Source: Wenzhouxiangella sp. (GTDB taxonomy: Bacteria; Pseudomonadota; Gammaproteobacteria; Xanthomonadales; Wenzhouxiangellaceae). Taken from it: 37,363 nt of DNA. Position numbers and translations under genes: made by a program. Shown here piece by piece: positions 26,735 to 34,558 of the stretch; position 1 is the first letter of the stretch; each line of letters opens with the position of its first letter. The stretch spans positions 1-37,363 of the forward strand of contig RECK01000181.1 of assembly GCA_007694055.1 (NCBI GenBank). Direction: 5' to 3'. Under the pieces are notes generated by a model. It searched no databases, was not told where the DNA came from, and worked only from the letters and a program-made list of their open reading frames with translations.

Positions 26735-28254
26735 TTCAGCAACGATTGCCCGCTCATGGCCTTGGGCACTTCCAGGCCAAGCAGGCTGAGCATGGTCGGC
26801 GCCAGGTCGCGCAAGCTGCCGCGCTCGGCCAGTTGAAACTGGCGCGAACCGACGTAGACCAGGGGCACGAGATTGGTGGTATGAGCGGTATGAGCCTGAC
26901 CCGAGTCCGGATCACTCATCTGCTCCACGTTGCCATGATCGGCTGTGATCAAGATCTCGCCGTCGACCTTCTCGGTCGCGGCAACCACCGCCCCGAGCAG
27001 TTGGTCAACCGCTTCCACGGCCGCAACGGCCGCTTCGAACTTGCCGGAATGCCCGACCATATCCGGATTGGCCACGTTGGCCACGATGACATCGAATTGA
27101 CCACCGTCGATGGCCTCGACGAGGCGGCGAGTCAGTTCAGGTGCACTCATTTCCGGCTTGAGGTCGTAGGTGGCGACCTTGGGCGAGGGGATCAGCTCAC
27201 GTTCCTCACCGTCAAAAACGGTCTCTTCTCCGCCGTTGAAGAAGTAGGTCACATGGGCATATTTTTCGGTTTCGGCGATACGCAGCTGACGCAGTTGATG
27301 ACGCGACAACACCTCACCGAGCAGGTCTTCCATCCGCGTCGGCGGAAATGCAACCAGGGCCGGCAAATCATCCTGGTAGCGGGTCATGGTGACCAGGGCG
27401 CCAAGATGAGGGCGCCTGGCCTCGAATCCCTGGAAATCCGGAGAAACCAGTGCCTGGCAAAGCTCGCGCGCCCGGTCGGCACGGAAATTGATGAAGATCA
27501 CGACATCGCCATCCTCGATTCGGCAGCCTGACCCAATCAGCGTAGGCTGTACGAATTCGTCGTCTTCGTCCCGTTCATAAGCCGCGGCCAGGGCCGCCGT
27601 ACCTGAATCGGCATGGCATTCCGCCCGGGCTGCCACGATGGCGTCCCAGGCGCGCCGGACCCGTTCCCAGCGCTGATCGCGATCCATGGCGTAATAGCGT
27701 CCGCTGACCGATGCCAGACTGGCGCTGGAATGGCCGGCCAGTGCTGTCTCCAGACGCTTGATGGATGGTTCGGCACTGCGCGGCGGCGTATCGCGGCCGT
27801 CCAGAAAGGCATGAACCGCAACCCCTGGCACACCGCTGTGTGCCGCCATGTCGACCACGGCCAGCAGATGATCTTCGTGGCTGTGAACGCCGCCGGGGGA
27901 AAGCAGGCCCATGATGTGGACACGGTTGCCCGTCTTGCGGGCAAGCGCCAGGCCTTCGACCAGGGCTTCGTTTTCTTCCAGCTCCTTGTCCTCGATGGCC
28001 TTGCTGATCCGGGTCAGCTCCTGGTAGACGATGCGACCGGCGCCAATGTTCATGTGGCCGACCTCCGAGTTCCCCATCTGCCCCTGCGGCAAACCGACGG
28101 CTTCGCCTGAGGTTTGCAGAAGTCCGTGCGGATATTCCGACCACAGTCGGTCCCAGTTCGGAGTCTTGCCTTCACTGATGGCATTGTCCGAGGCAGGCTC
28201 GCGGTGACCCCAGCCGTCAAGAATCAACAGGGTCAGCGGCTTTTTGCGACTCAT
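26731..28254 (-). CDS. gpmI: 2,3-bisphosphoglycerate-independent phosphoglycerate mutase
   Basis: Interconverts 3- and 2-phosphoglycerate in glycolysis and gluconeogenesis using two metal ions (usually Mn) and a phosphoserine. The 507-residue protein has LLILDGWG (metal ligand D13), the nucleophile S63 in QMGNSEVGHMNIGAGR, HSHEDHL, DGRDTPP, and the late metal site ADHGNVEQM. Length matches the family. The ATG at 28254 is preceded by AAGGTG. It opens the gpmI-envC-ctpA-yibQ operon and is divergent from the rhodanese gene, as in E. coli and Pseudomonas. Confidence 0.97.
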   Translation of the reverse strand: MSRKKPLTLLILDGWGHREPASDNAISEGKTPNWDRLWSEYPHGLLQTSGEAVGLPQGQMGNSEVGHMNIGAGRIVYQELTRISKAIEDKELEENEALVEGLALARKTGNRVHIMGLLSPGGVHSHEDHLLAVVDMAAHSGVPGVAVHAFLDGRDTPPRSAEPSIKRLETALAGHSSASLASVSGRYYAMDRDQRWERVRRAWDAIVAARAECHADSGTAALAAAYERDEDDEFVQPTLIGSGCRIEDGDVVIFINFRADRARELCQALVSPDFQGFEARRPHLGALVTMTRYQDDLPALVAFPPTRMEDLLGEVLSRHQLRQLRIAETEKYAHVTYFFNGGEETVFDGEERELIPSPKVATYDLKPEMSAPELTRRLVEAIDGGQFDVIVANVANPDMVGHSGKFEAAVAAVEAVDQLLGAVVAATEKVDGEILITADHGNVEQMSDPDSGQAHTAHTTNLVPLVYVGSRQFQLAERGSLRDLAPTMLSLLGLEVPKAMSGQSLLN

Positions 28255-28409
28255 CTTCAGTTCACCTTGTCCATTTACACATGCAATTCAATAATTTGGG
28301 TGACAATCCTCGACAACTTTCTGAAGTTGGGGTGGCGCCGCAGAGCAGGCCACCCGGAACGCCCTTCAAGCATTATTTCACAATCCGCGCTAAGACCGGC
28401 TCAAGCCGG

Positions 28410-28439
28410 CTGGCATCGACAGCGGATTTCTTGGATAAT
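28410..28439 (+). promoter_or_regulatory. Possible promoter of the yibN-secB-gpsA operon
   Basis: CTGGCA (28410-28415) and GATAAT (28434-28439) are 18 bases apart, about 30 bases before the ATG at 28468. The -10 is good and the -35 poor. It would exclude the alternative start at 28438. Confidence 0.3.
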
Positions 28440-28467
28440 GGCGGGCTTTGGTTTGCTACGCGTCCAT

Positions 28468-28983
28468 ATGGAACAGTTCCTCGAGTTCATCGGCAACAAT
28501 CTGATCCTGTCCGGCCTGTTCGTCGCCGTACTCATTGCCTGGCTGGCGTGGGAGGTCGCGCGCCTGGCTCGCAAATGGAAAGAGTTGGGCACCGCCGAAG
28601 CCGTCCGCCTGATCAACCGTGAGGATCCACTGATCATCGACGCCTCCAGCAGCGCTGATTACGCCAAGGGCCACATCATCAACGCCGTCAACATTACCCC
28701 TTCGCGAGTCGAGGCCGGTAACAAGGAACTGCTCAAGCAGCGCGAGCGGCCGGTGCTGGTGTATTGCAAGAACGGACAGGCATCGCCGCAGATCGCCAAC
28801 CGACTCGTCGGCATGGGCTTTACCCAGGTCAACGTACTGGCCGGCGGCCTGGCCCAGTGGGTCGCTGACCAGCAGCCGGTCAGCCGCCAGAAGGGAGCGG
28901 TCAAGAAGAAGGATCGCAGCGTCGCGCCGGGCAAACCACGCAAGAAAAAATCGACCGAGACCGAACAGTCGTCACCGGATTGA
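28468..28983 (+). CDS. yibN: Membrane-anchored rhodanese-like protein (YibN-like)
   Basis: The 171-residue protein has one N-terminal membrane helix (about 10-30) and a cytoplasmic rhodanese domain with the active-site loop CKNGQAS (C100), so sulfur-transfer chemistry is possible. The C-terminal tail is lysine-rich (KKKDRSVAPGKPRKKKS). The start MEQFLEFIGNN fits the pattern of E. coli YibN; an upstream ATG at 28438 would add ten residues. It precedes secB as in E. coli and Pseudomonas, but the glutaredoxin gene grxC that normally sits between the two is absent here. Confidence 0.9.
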   Translation: MEQFLEFIGNNLILSGLFVAVLIAWLAWEVARLARKWKELGTAEAVRLINREDPLIIDASSSADYAKGHIINAVNITPSRVEAGNKELLKQRERPVLVYCKNGQASPQIANRLVGMGFTQVNVLAGGLAQWVADQQPVSRQKGAVKKKDRSVAPGKPRKKKSTETEQSSPD

Positions 28984-29039
28984 AGCTGACGGCCATCGTC
29001 TCTACCCCATTCGCCTAACAGACTAGGAATTTCTCAACC

Positions 29040-29558
29040 ATGGCAGACGAAAACCAGACTCCTGAAGCCGCCGCACAGGGCGGCAACCAGCAGCAACAGA
29101 ACGCGCAAATGGTCGTCCAGCACGTCTATCTCAAGGATGCCTCCTACGAGGCTCCCTCACCGCACGAATTGGAGCAGAGCCAGGGCCAGCCGGACATCAA
29201 CCTGAACCTGGCCCAGCGCACCAACCAGATTGGCGAAGGGCGCTGGGAAGTGATCCTGACCGTCACCGTGACGGCCAAGCAGGGCGACAAGACCGCTTTC
29301 ATCTGCGAGGTCCAGTACGGTGGCCTGTTCCATTTCTCCGGCTTCAGCGAGGAACAGCTTCCGTACGTGGTCAACGTACTGTGCCCCAACGTGCTGTTCC
29401 CCTACAACCGCACCCAGGTTGCCAACATGGTCCAGGCCGGCGGTTTCTACCTGCCGCCGATTCAGCCGATCAACTTCGAAGCCGTCTTCCGCCAGCGCAT
29501 GGCTGAAGCGCAGGCCCAGGGTGGCGAACAGGCAGCGCCGAGCGAAACACCGCAGTGA
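29040..29558 (+). CDS. secB: Protein-export chaperone SecB
   Basis: SecB is a tetrameric cytoplasmic chaperone that keeps secretory preproteins unfolded and hands them to SecA. The 172-residue protein has the family core (IYLKDASYEAP-like VYLKDASYEAPSP, FICEVQYGGLFHFSGF, VLCPNVLFPYNR, GGFYLPPIQPINFEAVF) with a Gln/Asn-rich N-terminal extension and an acidic tail. AGGA lies 11 bases before the ATG. It overlaps gpsA by 4 bp (GTGA). Confidence 0.97.
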   Translation: MADENQTPEAAAQGGNQQQQNAQMVVQHVYLKDASYEAPSPHELEQSQGQPDINLNLAQRTNQIGEGRWEVILTVTVTAKQGDKTAFICEVQYGGLFHFSGFSEEQLPYVVNVLCPNVLFPYNRTQVANMVQAGGFYLPPIQPINFEAVFRQRMAEAQAQGGEQAAPSETPQ

Positions 29559-30556
29559 CCACGCGCGTTGCCGTGCTGGGGGCGGGTTCCTGGGGAACCG
29601 CCCTGGCCATGCAGCTGGCCCGACTTGACCATGATGTCCATCTGTGGGCACGTGATCCGGAGCAGGCCCGGCAGATGCAGCGGCAACGCGTGAATCTGCG
29701 CTACCTGCCTGAATTCCCACTGGCCGGCAACATCACGGTCACGGCAGATATGGACGAAGCGCTGGCCCACGGCCAGCGTGTCTTGGTGGTGGTCCCTTCA
29801 CATGCTTTTCCGGAAACCCTGGATCGCATTCGTCCTCACCTTGATGAAGAGTGTGGCCTGGCCTGGGCCACCAAGGGTTTCGAACCGGGCAGTGGTCGCC
29901 TGCTGCATGAAGTCGCCGAAGAGCGGCTCGGACCCGAGGTACCCCTGGCGCTGGTCACCGGACCTTCCTTTGCCCGCGACGTCGCCGCCGGCCTGCCGAC
30001 CGCCGTCACCGTGGCTGCCAGTACACCCGATTTCGGCGCCACCTGGGCGGCACTGTTGCACGGCTCAGGGTTTCGCGCCTACTACACGGCCGACATCGTT
30101 GGCGCCGAGCTGGGTGGTGCGATCAAGAACGTGCTTGCCGTCGCCTGCGGCATGGCCGATGGCATGGGGCTGGGAGCCAATACGCGGGCCGCGCTGATCA
30201 CCCGCGGGCTGGCCGAAATCATGCGCCTGGGCAAGGCCCTCAAAGCCGATCCACGAACGCTGATGGGGCTGGCCGGCATCGGTGACCTGGTCCTGACCTG
30301 CACCGGCGACCTGTCACGCAATCGGCGCCTGGGCCTGGCCCTGGGACGCGGCCAGACGGTCGACGAGGCCGTGGCCGAAATCGGCCAGGTGGTTGAAGGC
30401 GTGAAGACTGCCGAGGAGACCATGCGGCTGGCCCAGCGTTACGGCGTGGATATGCCCATCACCGAGCAAGTCCACGGCATCCTGTTCAAAGGCTGGAGCG
30501 CGCGCAAAGGCGTGACAATGCTGATGGAGCGGGACCTCAAGCGCGAAACCGAATAG
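29555..30556 (+). CDS. gpsA: Glycerol-3-phosphate dehydrogenase [NAD(P)+]
   Basis: Reduces dihydroxyacetone phosphate to sn-glycerol-3-phosphate, the backbone for phospholipids. The 333-residue protein has the nucleotide-binding GAGSWGTALA (9-18), VTGPSFARDVAAGLPTAVTV, and the catalytic-lysine region GAIKNVLAVACGMADG, then GIGDLVLTCTGDLSRNR. It starts at a GTG overlapping the secB stop. In E. coli cysE and trmL follow on the same strand; here cysE is absent and trmL is reversed. Confidence 0.97.
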   Translation: MTTRVAVLGAGSWGTALAMQLARLDHDVHLWARDPEQARQMQRQRVNLRYLPEFPLAGNITVTADMDEALAHGQRVLVVVPSHAFPETLDRIRPHLDEECGLAWATKGFEPGSGRLLHEVAEERLGPEVPLALVTGPSFARDVAAGLPTAVTVAASTPDFGATWAALLHGSGFRAYYTADIVGAELGGAIKNVLAVACGMADGMGLGANTRAALITRGLAEIMRLGKALKADPRTLMGLAGIGDLVLTCTGDLSRNRRLGLALGRGQTVDEAVAEIGQVVEGVKTAEETMRLAQRYGVDMPITEQVHGILFKGWSARKGVTMLMERDLKRETE

Positions 30557-30613
30557 CGCCTGACTGACCTGCCAGCTACTCTCGAAGACCTGGCCACTGG
30601 ACTCAAGGACCGG

Positions 30614-31120
30614 TCATTCACCGTCGCCGGCACGCCCGGCAAAACCCAGCTGGCGCCAGCCTTCATAGACTGCGATAGCCACTGAATTTGACAGGTTGAG
30701 GCTCCTGGAGCCGGCTTGCTGCGGAATCCGCAAACGCCGGTCAGGTTCGAATCGATCCAGCACCTGGTCCGGCAGTCCCCGGGTTTCCGGCCCGAACAGC
30801 AAGACATCACCCGGCTGATACTGCCATTCACTGTAGCAACGCCTGGCCCGGGTCGAGAACGCCAGCCAGCGGCCTGAAGGCAGTGCGTCCAGGCATTGAT
30901 CGATACTGTGATACTGGCTGATCCGGGCCCGGTCGCTGTGATCCAGCCCCGCCCGACGCAGGCGCCGATCGTCGAGCACAAAACCCAGCGGACCGATCAA
31001 GTGCAGACGCGCCGGTGCATTGGCGCACAGACGAATGATATTGCCGGTATTCGGAGGAATTTCGGGCTGAAACAAGACGACATTCAGCAGGGCAGGGGGT
31101 GTTTGCTCCGGGTCTCTCAC
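30614..31120 (-). CDS. trmL: tRNA (cytidine(34)-2'-O)-methyltransferase TrmL
   Basis: A SPOUT-class enzyme that 2'-O-methylates the wobble base of leucine tRNAs using S-adenosylmethionine. The 168-residue protein has the family segments [40 protein letters not shown] and the trefoil-knot region [16 protein letters not shown]. It starts at a GTG (31120) which lies in an 11-bp tandem repeat, and its N-terminus is nine residues longer than the E. coli protein. It is convergent with gpsA and divergent from nrdJ. Confidence 0.94.
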   Translation of the reverse strand: MRDPEQTPPALLNVVLFQPEIPPNTGNIIRLCANAPARLHLIGPLGFVLDDRRLRRAGLDHSDRARISQYHSIDQCLDALPSGRWLAFSTRARRCYSEWQYQPGDVLLFGPETRGLPDQVLDRFEPDRRLRIPQQAGSRSLNLSNSVAIAVYEGWRQLGFAGRAGDGE

Positions 31121-31139
31121 GATTGGCTCACGATTGGCT
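31118..31139 (+). repeat. Two-copy 11-bp tandem repeat across the trmL start
   Basis: CACGATTGGCT occurs twice in tandem (31118-31128 and 31129-31139). On the minus strand this duplicates the GTG start codon region of trmL, the second GTG being out of frame. It looks like a small slippage duplication. Confidence 0.8.
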
Positions 31140-31147
31140 TGATTCCA

Positions 31148-31156
31148 TGTGGATAA
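31148..31156 (-). promoter_or_regulatory. DnaA box 1 upstream of nrdJ
   Basis: The plus strand reads TGTGGATAA, so the minus strand is TTATCCACA, a perfect match to the TTATNCACA DnaA-box consensus. It lies 20 bp before the first NrdR-like palindrome. DnaA boxes control nrdAB in E. coli; a role here is inference. Confidence 0.6.
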
Positions 31157-31176
31157 GGGCGTATCTTATGTAGTCG

Positions 31177-31192
31177 GCACAACATATTGTGC
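31177..31192. promoter_or_regulatory. NrdR-like box 1
   Basis: GCACAACATATTGTGC is a near-palindrome: GCACAA and TTGTGC are perfect inverted repeats around CATA. It fits the NrdR box form (ACACWATATATWGTGT) well. Its centre is 32 bp from that of box 2, the three-turn spacing typical of paired NrdR boxes. Confidence 0.8.
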
Positions 31193-31208
31193 CCGGCGTC
31201 AGTATCAG

Positions 31209-31224
31209 ACACAACAGGTTGTGG
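31209..31224. promoter_or_regulatory. NrdR-like box 2
   Basis: ACACAACAGGTTGTGG contains CACAA and TTGTG as perfect inverted repeats around CAGG. Paired with box 1 it should bind the NrdR repressor, which senses ATP/dATP and represses ribonucleotide reductase genes. The box touches the candidate -35 element. Confidence 0.8.
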
Positions 31225-31251
31225 ACAAGTATCGTAGCAACCTGTGCATAA
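31222..31251 (+). promoter_or_regulatory. Possible nrdJ promoter
   Basis: TGGACA (31222-31227) and GCATAA (31246-31251) are 18 bases apart, about 35 bases before the nrdJ ATG. The -35 overlaps NrdR-like box 2 and the -10 lies inside DnaA box 2, so both proteins could block RNA polymerase. The -10 match is modest. Confidence 0.35.
31243..31251 (-). promoter_or_regulatory. DnaA box 2 upstream of nrdJ
   Basis: TGTGCATAA on the plus strand gives TTATGCACA on the minus strand, another perfect match to TTATNCACA, in the same orientation as box 1. A one-mismatch copy (TTGTCCACA, 31220-31228 minus) lies between them. It overlaps the candidate -10 element. Confidence 0.6.
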
Positions 31252-31286
31252 CTCATAACAAGTATCTACATTCAAGAGGTTGCGGC

Positions 31287-34200
31287 ATGAGCGTTTCGGC
31301 AGAAGCCTTGACTGCGGCACTTCCCGAGATTGCCTTCCAGGAAGCATCCCTGGACATCTGGGACAAGAAGTACCGCCTCAAGTCCAAAACGGGGGAAATC
31401 ATCGACGTCGAGATCGACGACACCTACAAGCGCGTGGCGCGCGCTCTGGCCGATGTCGAGACCACGCCGGAATCCCGGCAGCACTGGTACCGGGAGTTCC
31501 TGTGGGCCCTGCGACGGGGCGCTATTCCCGCCGGCCGCATCACTTCCAACGCTGGCGCGCTGGCGCACAAACCGGCCACGTCCACCATCAACTGCACGGT
31601 CTCGGGCACGATCGGCGATTCCATGGCCGATATTCTCGGCAAGGTGCATGAAGCCGGACTTACCCTGAAAGCCGGCTGTGGCATCGGCTACGAGTTTTCC
31701 ACCCTGCGCCCCAAGGGCGCTTACGTGTCCGGCGCCGGCGCCTATACCTCGGGGCCGCTGTCGTTCATGGACATCTACGACAAGATGTGTTTTACCGTGT
31801 CCTCGGCCGGGGGGCGGCGCGGCGCGCAAATGGCCACTTTCGACATTTCCCACCCGGACGTGATGGACTTCATCCGGGCCAAGCGGGAAAACGGCGTATT
31901 GCGCCAGTTCAACTGCTCGCTGCTGATTACCGACGACTTCATCAAGGCCGTTCGCGATGACCAGGACTGGCCGCTGGTCTTTCCCGTCCTCGACAGCGAG
32001 GTCGACGATCTCGATCTCAACGATGCCGAAACGATCGTCTGGCGCGACTGGCCCAGCAGCGCGGGCTATGTCAGCAACCCCGAAGGCCTGATCGCCTGCA
32101 AGATATACCGAAAGGTGCCGGCGCGACGCTTGTGGAACATGATCATGAGCTCGACCTACGACTTTGCCGAACCCGGCTTCGTCCTGGTCGATCGCATCAA
32201 CGAGCAGAACAACAACTGGTGGTGCGAAAACATTCGCGCGACCAATCCCTGTGTTACCGCCGACACCTGGGTTCAGACCGTCCAGGGACCGCGCCAGGTG
32301 AGCGATCTGCTCGGCAAGGCGTTCGCTGCCGTGGTCGACGGCCAGGCCCACGCCAGTGGACCACAAGGCTTTTTCCGCACGGCATCCAAGCCCGTGGTCA
32401 AGTTGCGCACCGCGGAAGGTCACGAACTGAGGCTGACTCATGATCACCGCGTCCGCCGGGTCACTACCTTTACCCGCTACCGCACCGATACCGAGTGGTG
32501 CGAAGCTGCCCAGCTTTGCCAGGGTGATCGCGTGCTTTTGAATAACCACGGCGGCGAACTGAACTGGCCAGGCGCACTGGATGAAAACCAGGGCTACCTG
32601 CTCGGACTGCTGGTCGGTGACGGCACCCTGAAATCCGACAAGGCCGTGCTGTCGGTCTGGGAAGATGCCCAGGTCGTCAACGGAAATTCCCATGTATCGG
32701 GTGCGAGCGCGATCATGGCGGCTGCCGAAGCAGCTGCTCGGACCATGCCGCATCGAGCCGACTTCTCCGGCTGGCAAAAGGTGCCCGGTCGCGGCGAATA
32801 CCGACTGGCGACCGCGGGCCTGCGCGAACTGGCCATCAACATGGGCATGGCGCCTGGCGACAAGCGAATAACCCCGGCACTGGAACAGTCCTCATCGCAG
32901 GCCTACTGCGGCTTCCTGCGCGGTCTTTTCGATGCCGACGGCAGCGTGCAGGGCAGCCAGGCCAAGGGCGTTAGTGTTCGCCTGTCCCAGTCTGACCTCG
33001 ATCGCCTGCAGGCAGTCCAACGGATGCTGCTGCGCTTGGGAGTCAACTCAAGCATTTATTGCAACCGCCGTCCAGCTGGCAGCAGCATGCTGCCGGACGG
33101 GCAGGGCGGCCAACGGGAGTATCCAACCCGGGCCCAGCATGAACTGGTCATCAGTGGTGAGAATATTCAGCGCTACAGCGAGCGTGTCGGCTTTGCCGAC
33201 AGCGCCAAAAAGGCGCTTCTGGACAGCCTGCTCGCCAGCTATTCCCGCCGACTCAACCGCGAGCGCTTCGTCGCCCGCGTGGTCGCCGTCGAAGACGACG
33301 GCGTCGAGGACGTTTTCGACGTTCAGATCCCCGGCATCAATACCTTTGACGGTAATGGACTGCACGCCCACAACTGTGGCGAGCAGCCACTTCCGGCTTA
33401 TGGAGCCTGCCTGCTGGGCTCGGTCAACCTGACCCGCTTCGTCGAGGAGCCGTTCACCGAACAGGCCCGGTTCAACTGGGACGAGTACCGCCGCACGGTC
33501 AAGATCTTCACCCGCATGCTGGACAACGTTGTGGAAATCAACGGCTTGCCACTGGAACAGCAGCGACGCGAGATCGAATACAAGCGTCGCCACGGCATGG
33601 GTTTCCTGGGTCTTGGGTCCACGCTGACCATGCTGCGCAAGCAGTACGGGCGCGGGGACTCCATGGAGTTCACCGAACAGGTCGCACGCGAAATGGCCGT
33701 GGCCGGATGGGAAGTGGCGCTGGAACTGGCCGAAGAAAAAGGGCCGGCTCCGATCATGAACGACGAGTTCGAAGTCACCCCGCAGATGCTCAGGCTGCGC
33801 CCGGAGATGGTGCGCGACGGCTACAAGCCGGGTGATCGCGTGCCGGGCCGGATTCTGCACGCACGCTACAGCCGTTACATGCAGAAAGTCGCCTCGGTTG
33901 CCCCGGAGCTGGTCGATCGCCTGGCTGAAACCGGCGCGCGTTTCAGTCACCACACCTCGATCGCACCCACCGGCACCATCTCGCTTTCCCTGGCCAACAA
34001 CGCCTCCAACGGCATCGAGCCCAGCTTCGCCCATCACTACAACCGCAACGTGATTCGCGAGGGCCGCAAGAGCAAGGAAAAGGTCAGCGTTTACTCCTAC
34101 GAGCTGCTGGCCTACCGGACCCTGGTCAATCCGGCAGCCATGCCGTACTCGGAAGATCCGGAAGAACAGCTGCCGGATTACTTCGTGACCGCCGAGAGCA

Positions 34201-34556
34201 TTACACCGAAAGAACACGTCAGCATCCAGGCGGCCGCCCAGAAATGGATCGATTCGTCGATATCCAAGACCGCCAACGTGCCCACCGACTATCCCTACGA
34301 GGACTTCAAGGACATCTACATGTTCGCCTGGGACCAGGGTCTGAAGGGTTGTACCACCTTCCGCTTCAATCCGGAAGCCTTCCAGGGGGTACTGGTTACC
34401 GACAAGGATCTCGAGGCCACCACCTACGTGTTCGAGCTCGAAGACGGCTCGACCATGGAACTCAAGGGTCACGAGGAAGTGGAATACGACGGCGAAACCC
34501 ACACCGCCGCCAATCTCTTTGATGCCCTCAAAGAGGGCTACTACGGGAAGTTCTGA
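31287..34556 (+). CDS. nrdJ: Class II (adenosylcobalamin) ribonucleotide reductase, large part, with intein
   Basis: Reduces ribonucleotides to deoxyribonucleotides with a B12-derived thiyl radical, working with or without oxygen. The precursor is 1089 residues; removing the 375-residue intein (322-696) leaves 714. The extein shows the first redox cysteine C103 (INCTVSG), the substrate region, and after splicing NPCGEQPLPAYGAC: the radical cysteine is residue 322, the catalytic glutamate 324 and the second redox cysteine 333. The late APTGTISL phosphate-binding loop is present. The ATG at 31287 has AAGAGG seven bases upstream; the frame is open to 31149 but that part overlaps the regulatory sites. 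The C-terminal thiol-exchange region is not here but in the next gene, 2 bp downstream, as in Pseudomonas nrdJa/nrdJb. Confidence 0.95.
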   Translation: MSVSAEALTAALPEIAFQEASLDIWDKKYRLKSKTGEIIDVEIDDTYKRVARALADVETTPESRQHWYREFLWALRRGAIPAGRITSNAGALAHKPATSTINCTVSGTIGDSMADILGKVHEAGLTLKAGCGIGYEFSTLRPKGAYVSGAGAYTSGPLSFMDIYDKMCFTVSSAGGRRGAQMATFDISHPDVMDFIRAKRENGVLRQFNCSLLITDDFIKAVRDDQDWPLVFPVLDSEVDDLDLNDAETIVWRDWPSSAGYVSNPEGLIACKIYRKVPARRLWNMIMSSTYDFAEPGFVLVDRINEQNNNWWCENIRATNPCVTADTWVQTVQGPRQVSDLLGKAFAAVVDGQAHASGPQGFFRTASKPVVKLRTAEGHELRLTHDHRVRRVTTFTRYRTDTEWCEAAQLCQGDRVLLNNHGGELNWPGALDENQGYLLGLLVGDGTLKSDKAVLSVWEDAQVVNGNSHVSGASAIMAAAEAAARTMPHRADFSGWQKVPGRGEYRLATAGLRELAINMGMAPGDKRITPALEQSSSQAYCGFLRGLFDADGSVQGSQAKGVSVRLSQSDLDRLQAVQRMLLRLGVNSSIYCNRRPAGSSMLPDGQGGQREYPTRAQHELVISGENIQRYSERVGFADSAKKALLDSLLASYSRRLNRERFVARVVAVEDDGVEDVFDVQIPGINTFDGNGLHAHNCGEQPLPAYGACLLGSVNLTRFVEEPFTEQARFNWDEYRRTVKIFTRMLDNVVEINGLPLEQQRREIEYKRRHGMGFLGLGSTLTMLRKQYGRGDSMEFTEQVAREMAVAGWEVALELAEEKGPAPIMNDEFEVTPQMLRLRPEMVRDGYKPGDRVPGRILHARYSRYMQKVASVAPELVDRLAETGARFSHHTSIAPTGTISLSLANNASNGIEPSFAHHYNRNVIREGRKSKEKVSVYSYELLAYRTLVNPAAMPYSEDPEEQLPDYFVTAESITPKEHVSIQAAAQKWIDSSISKTANVPTDYPYEDFKDIYMFAWDQGLKGCTTFRFNPEAFQGVLVTDKDLEATTYVFELEDGSTMELKGHEEVEYDGETHTAANLFDALKEGYYGKF
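32250..33374 (+). mobile_element. NrdJ intein with LAGLIDADG homing endonuclease
   Basis: A protein-level insertion of 375 residues, in frame, between NP and CGEQ of NrdJ. Block A starts at C1 (CVTADTWVQTV); block B has T63-xx-H66 (RLTHDHRV); two endonuclease motifs are YLLGLLVGDG (116-125, acidic D124) and FLRGLFDADG (222-231, acidic D230); blocks F and G read VFDVQIPGINTFDGNG and LHAHN, with penultimate H374 and terminal N375, followed by Cys +1. All residues needed for standard class 1 splicing are present, and the frame is undamaged, so both splicing and DNA cutting look possible. Base composition resembles the host gene, suggesting long residence or a similar donor. Confidence 0.95.
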
Positions 34557-34558
34557 TC

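Noticed and set aside
31118-31139. Tandem repeat as a CRISPR or integration signature
   Set aside because: Only two 11-bp copies without spacers; simple local duplication.
31149-31286. Upstream in-frame extension of nrdJ
   Set aside because: It would translate the NrdR and DnaA sites; the ATG at 31287 has a good ribosome site and the family N-terminus.
31272-34502. 501- and 484-codon minus-strand frames opposite nrdJ (31272-32777, 33048-34502)
   Set aside because: Antisense shadows of nrdJ and its intein, with no domain-like sequence.
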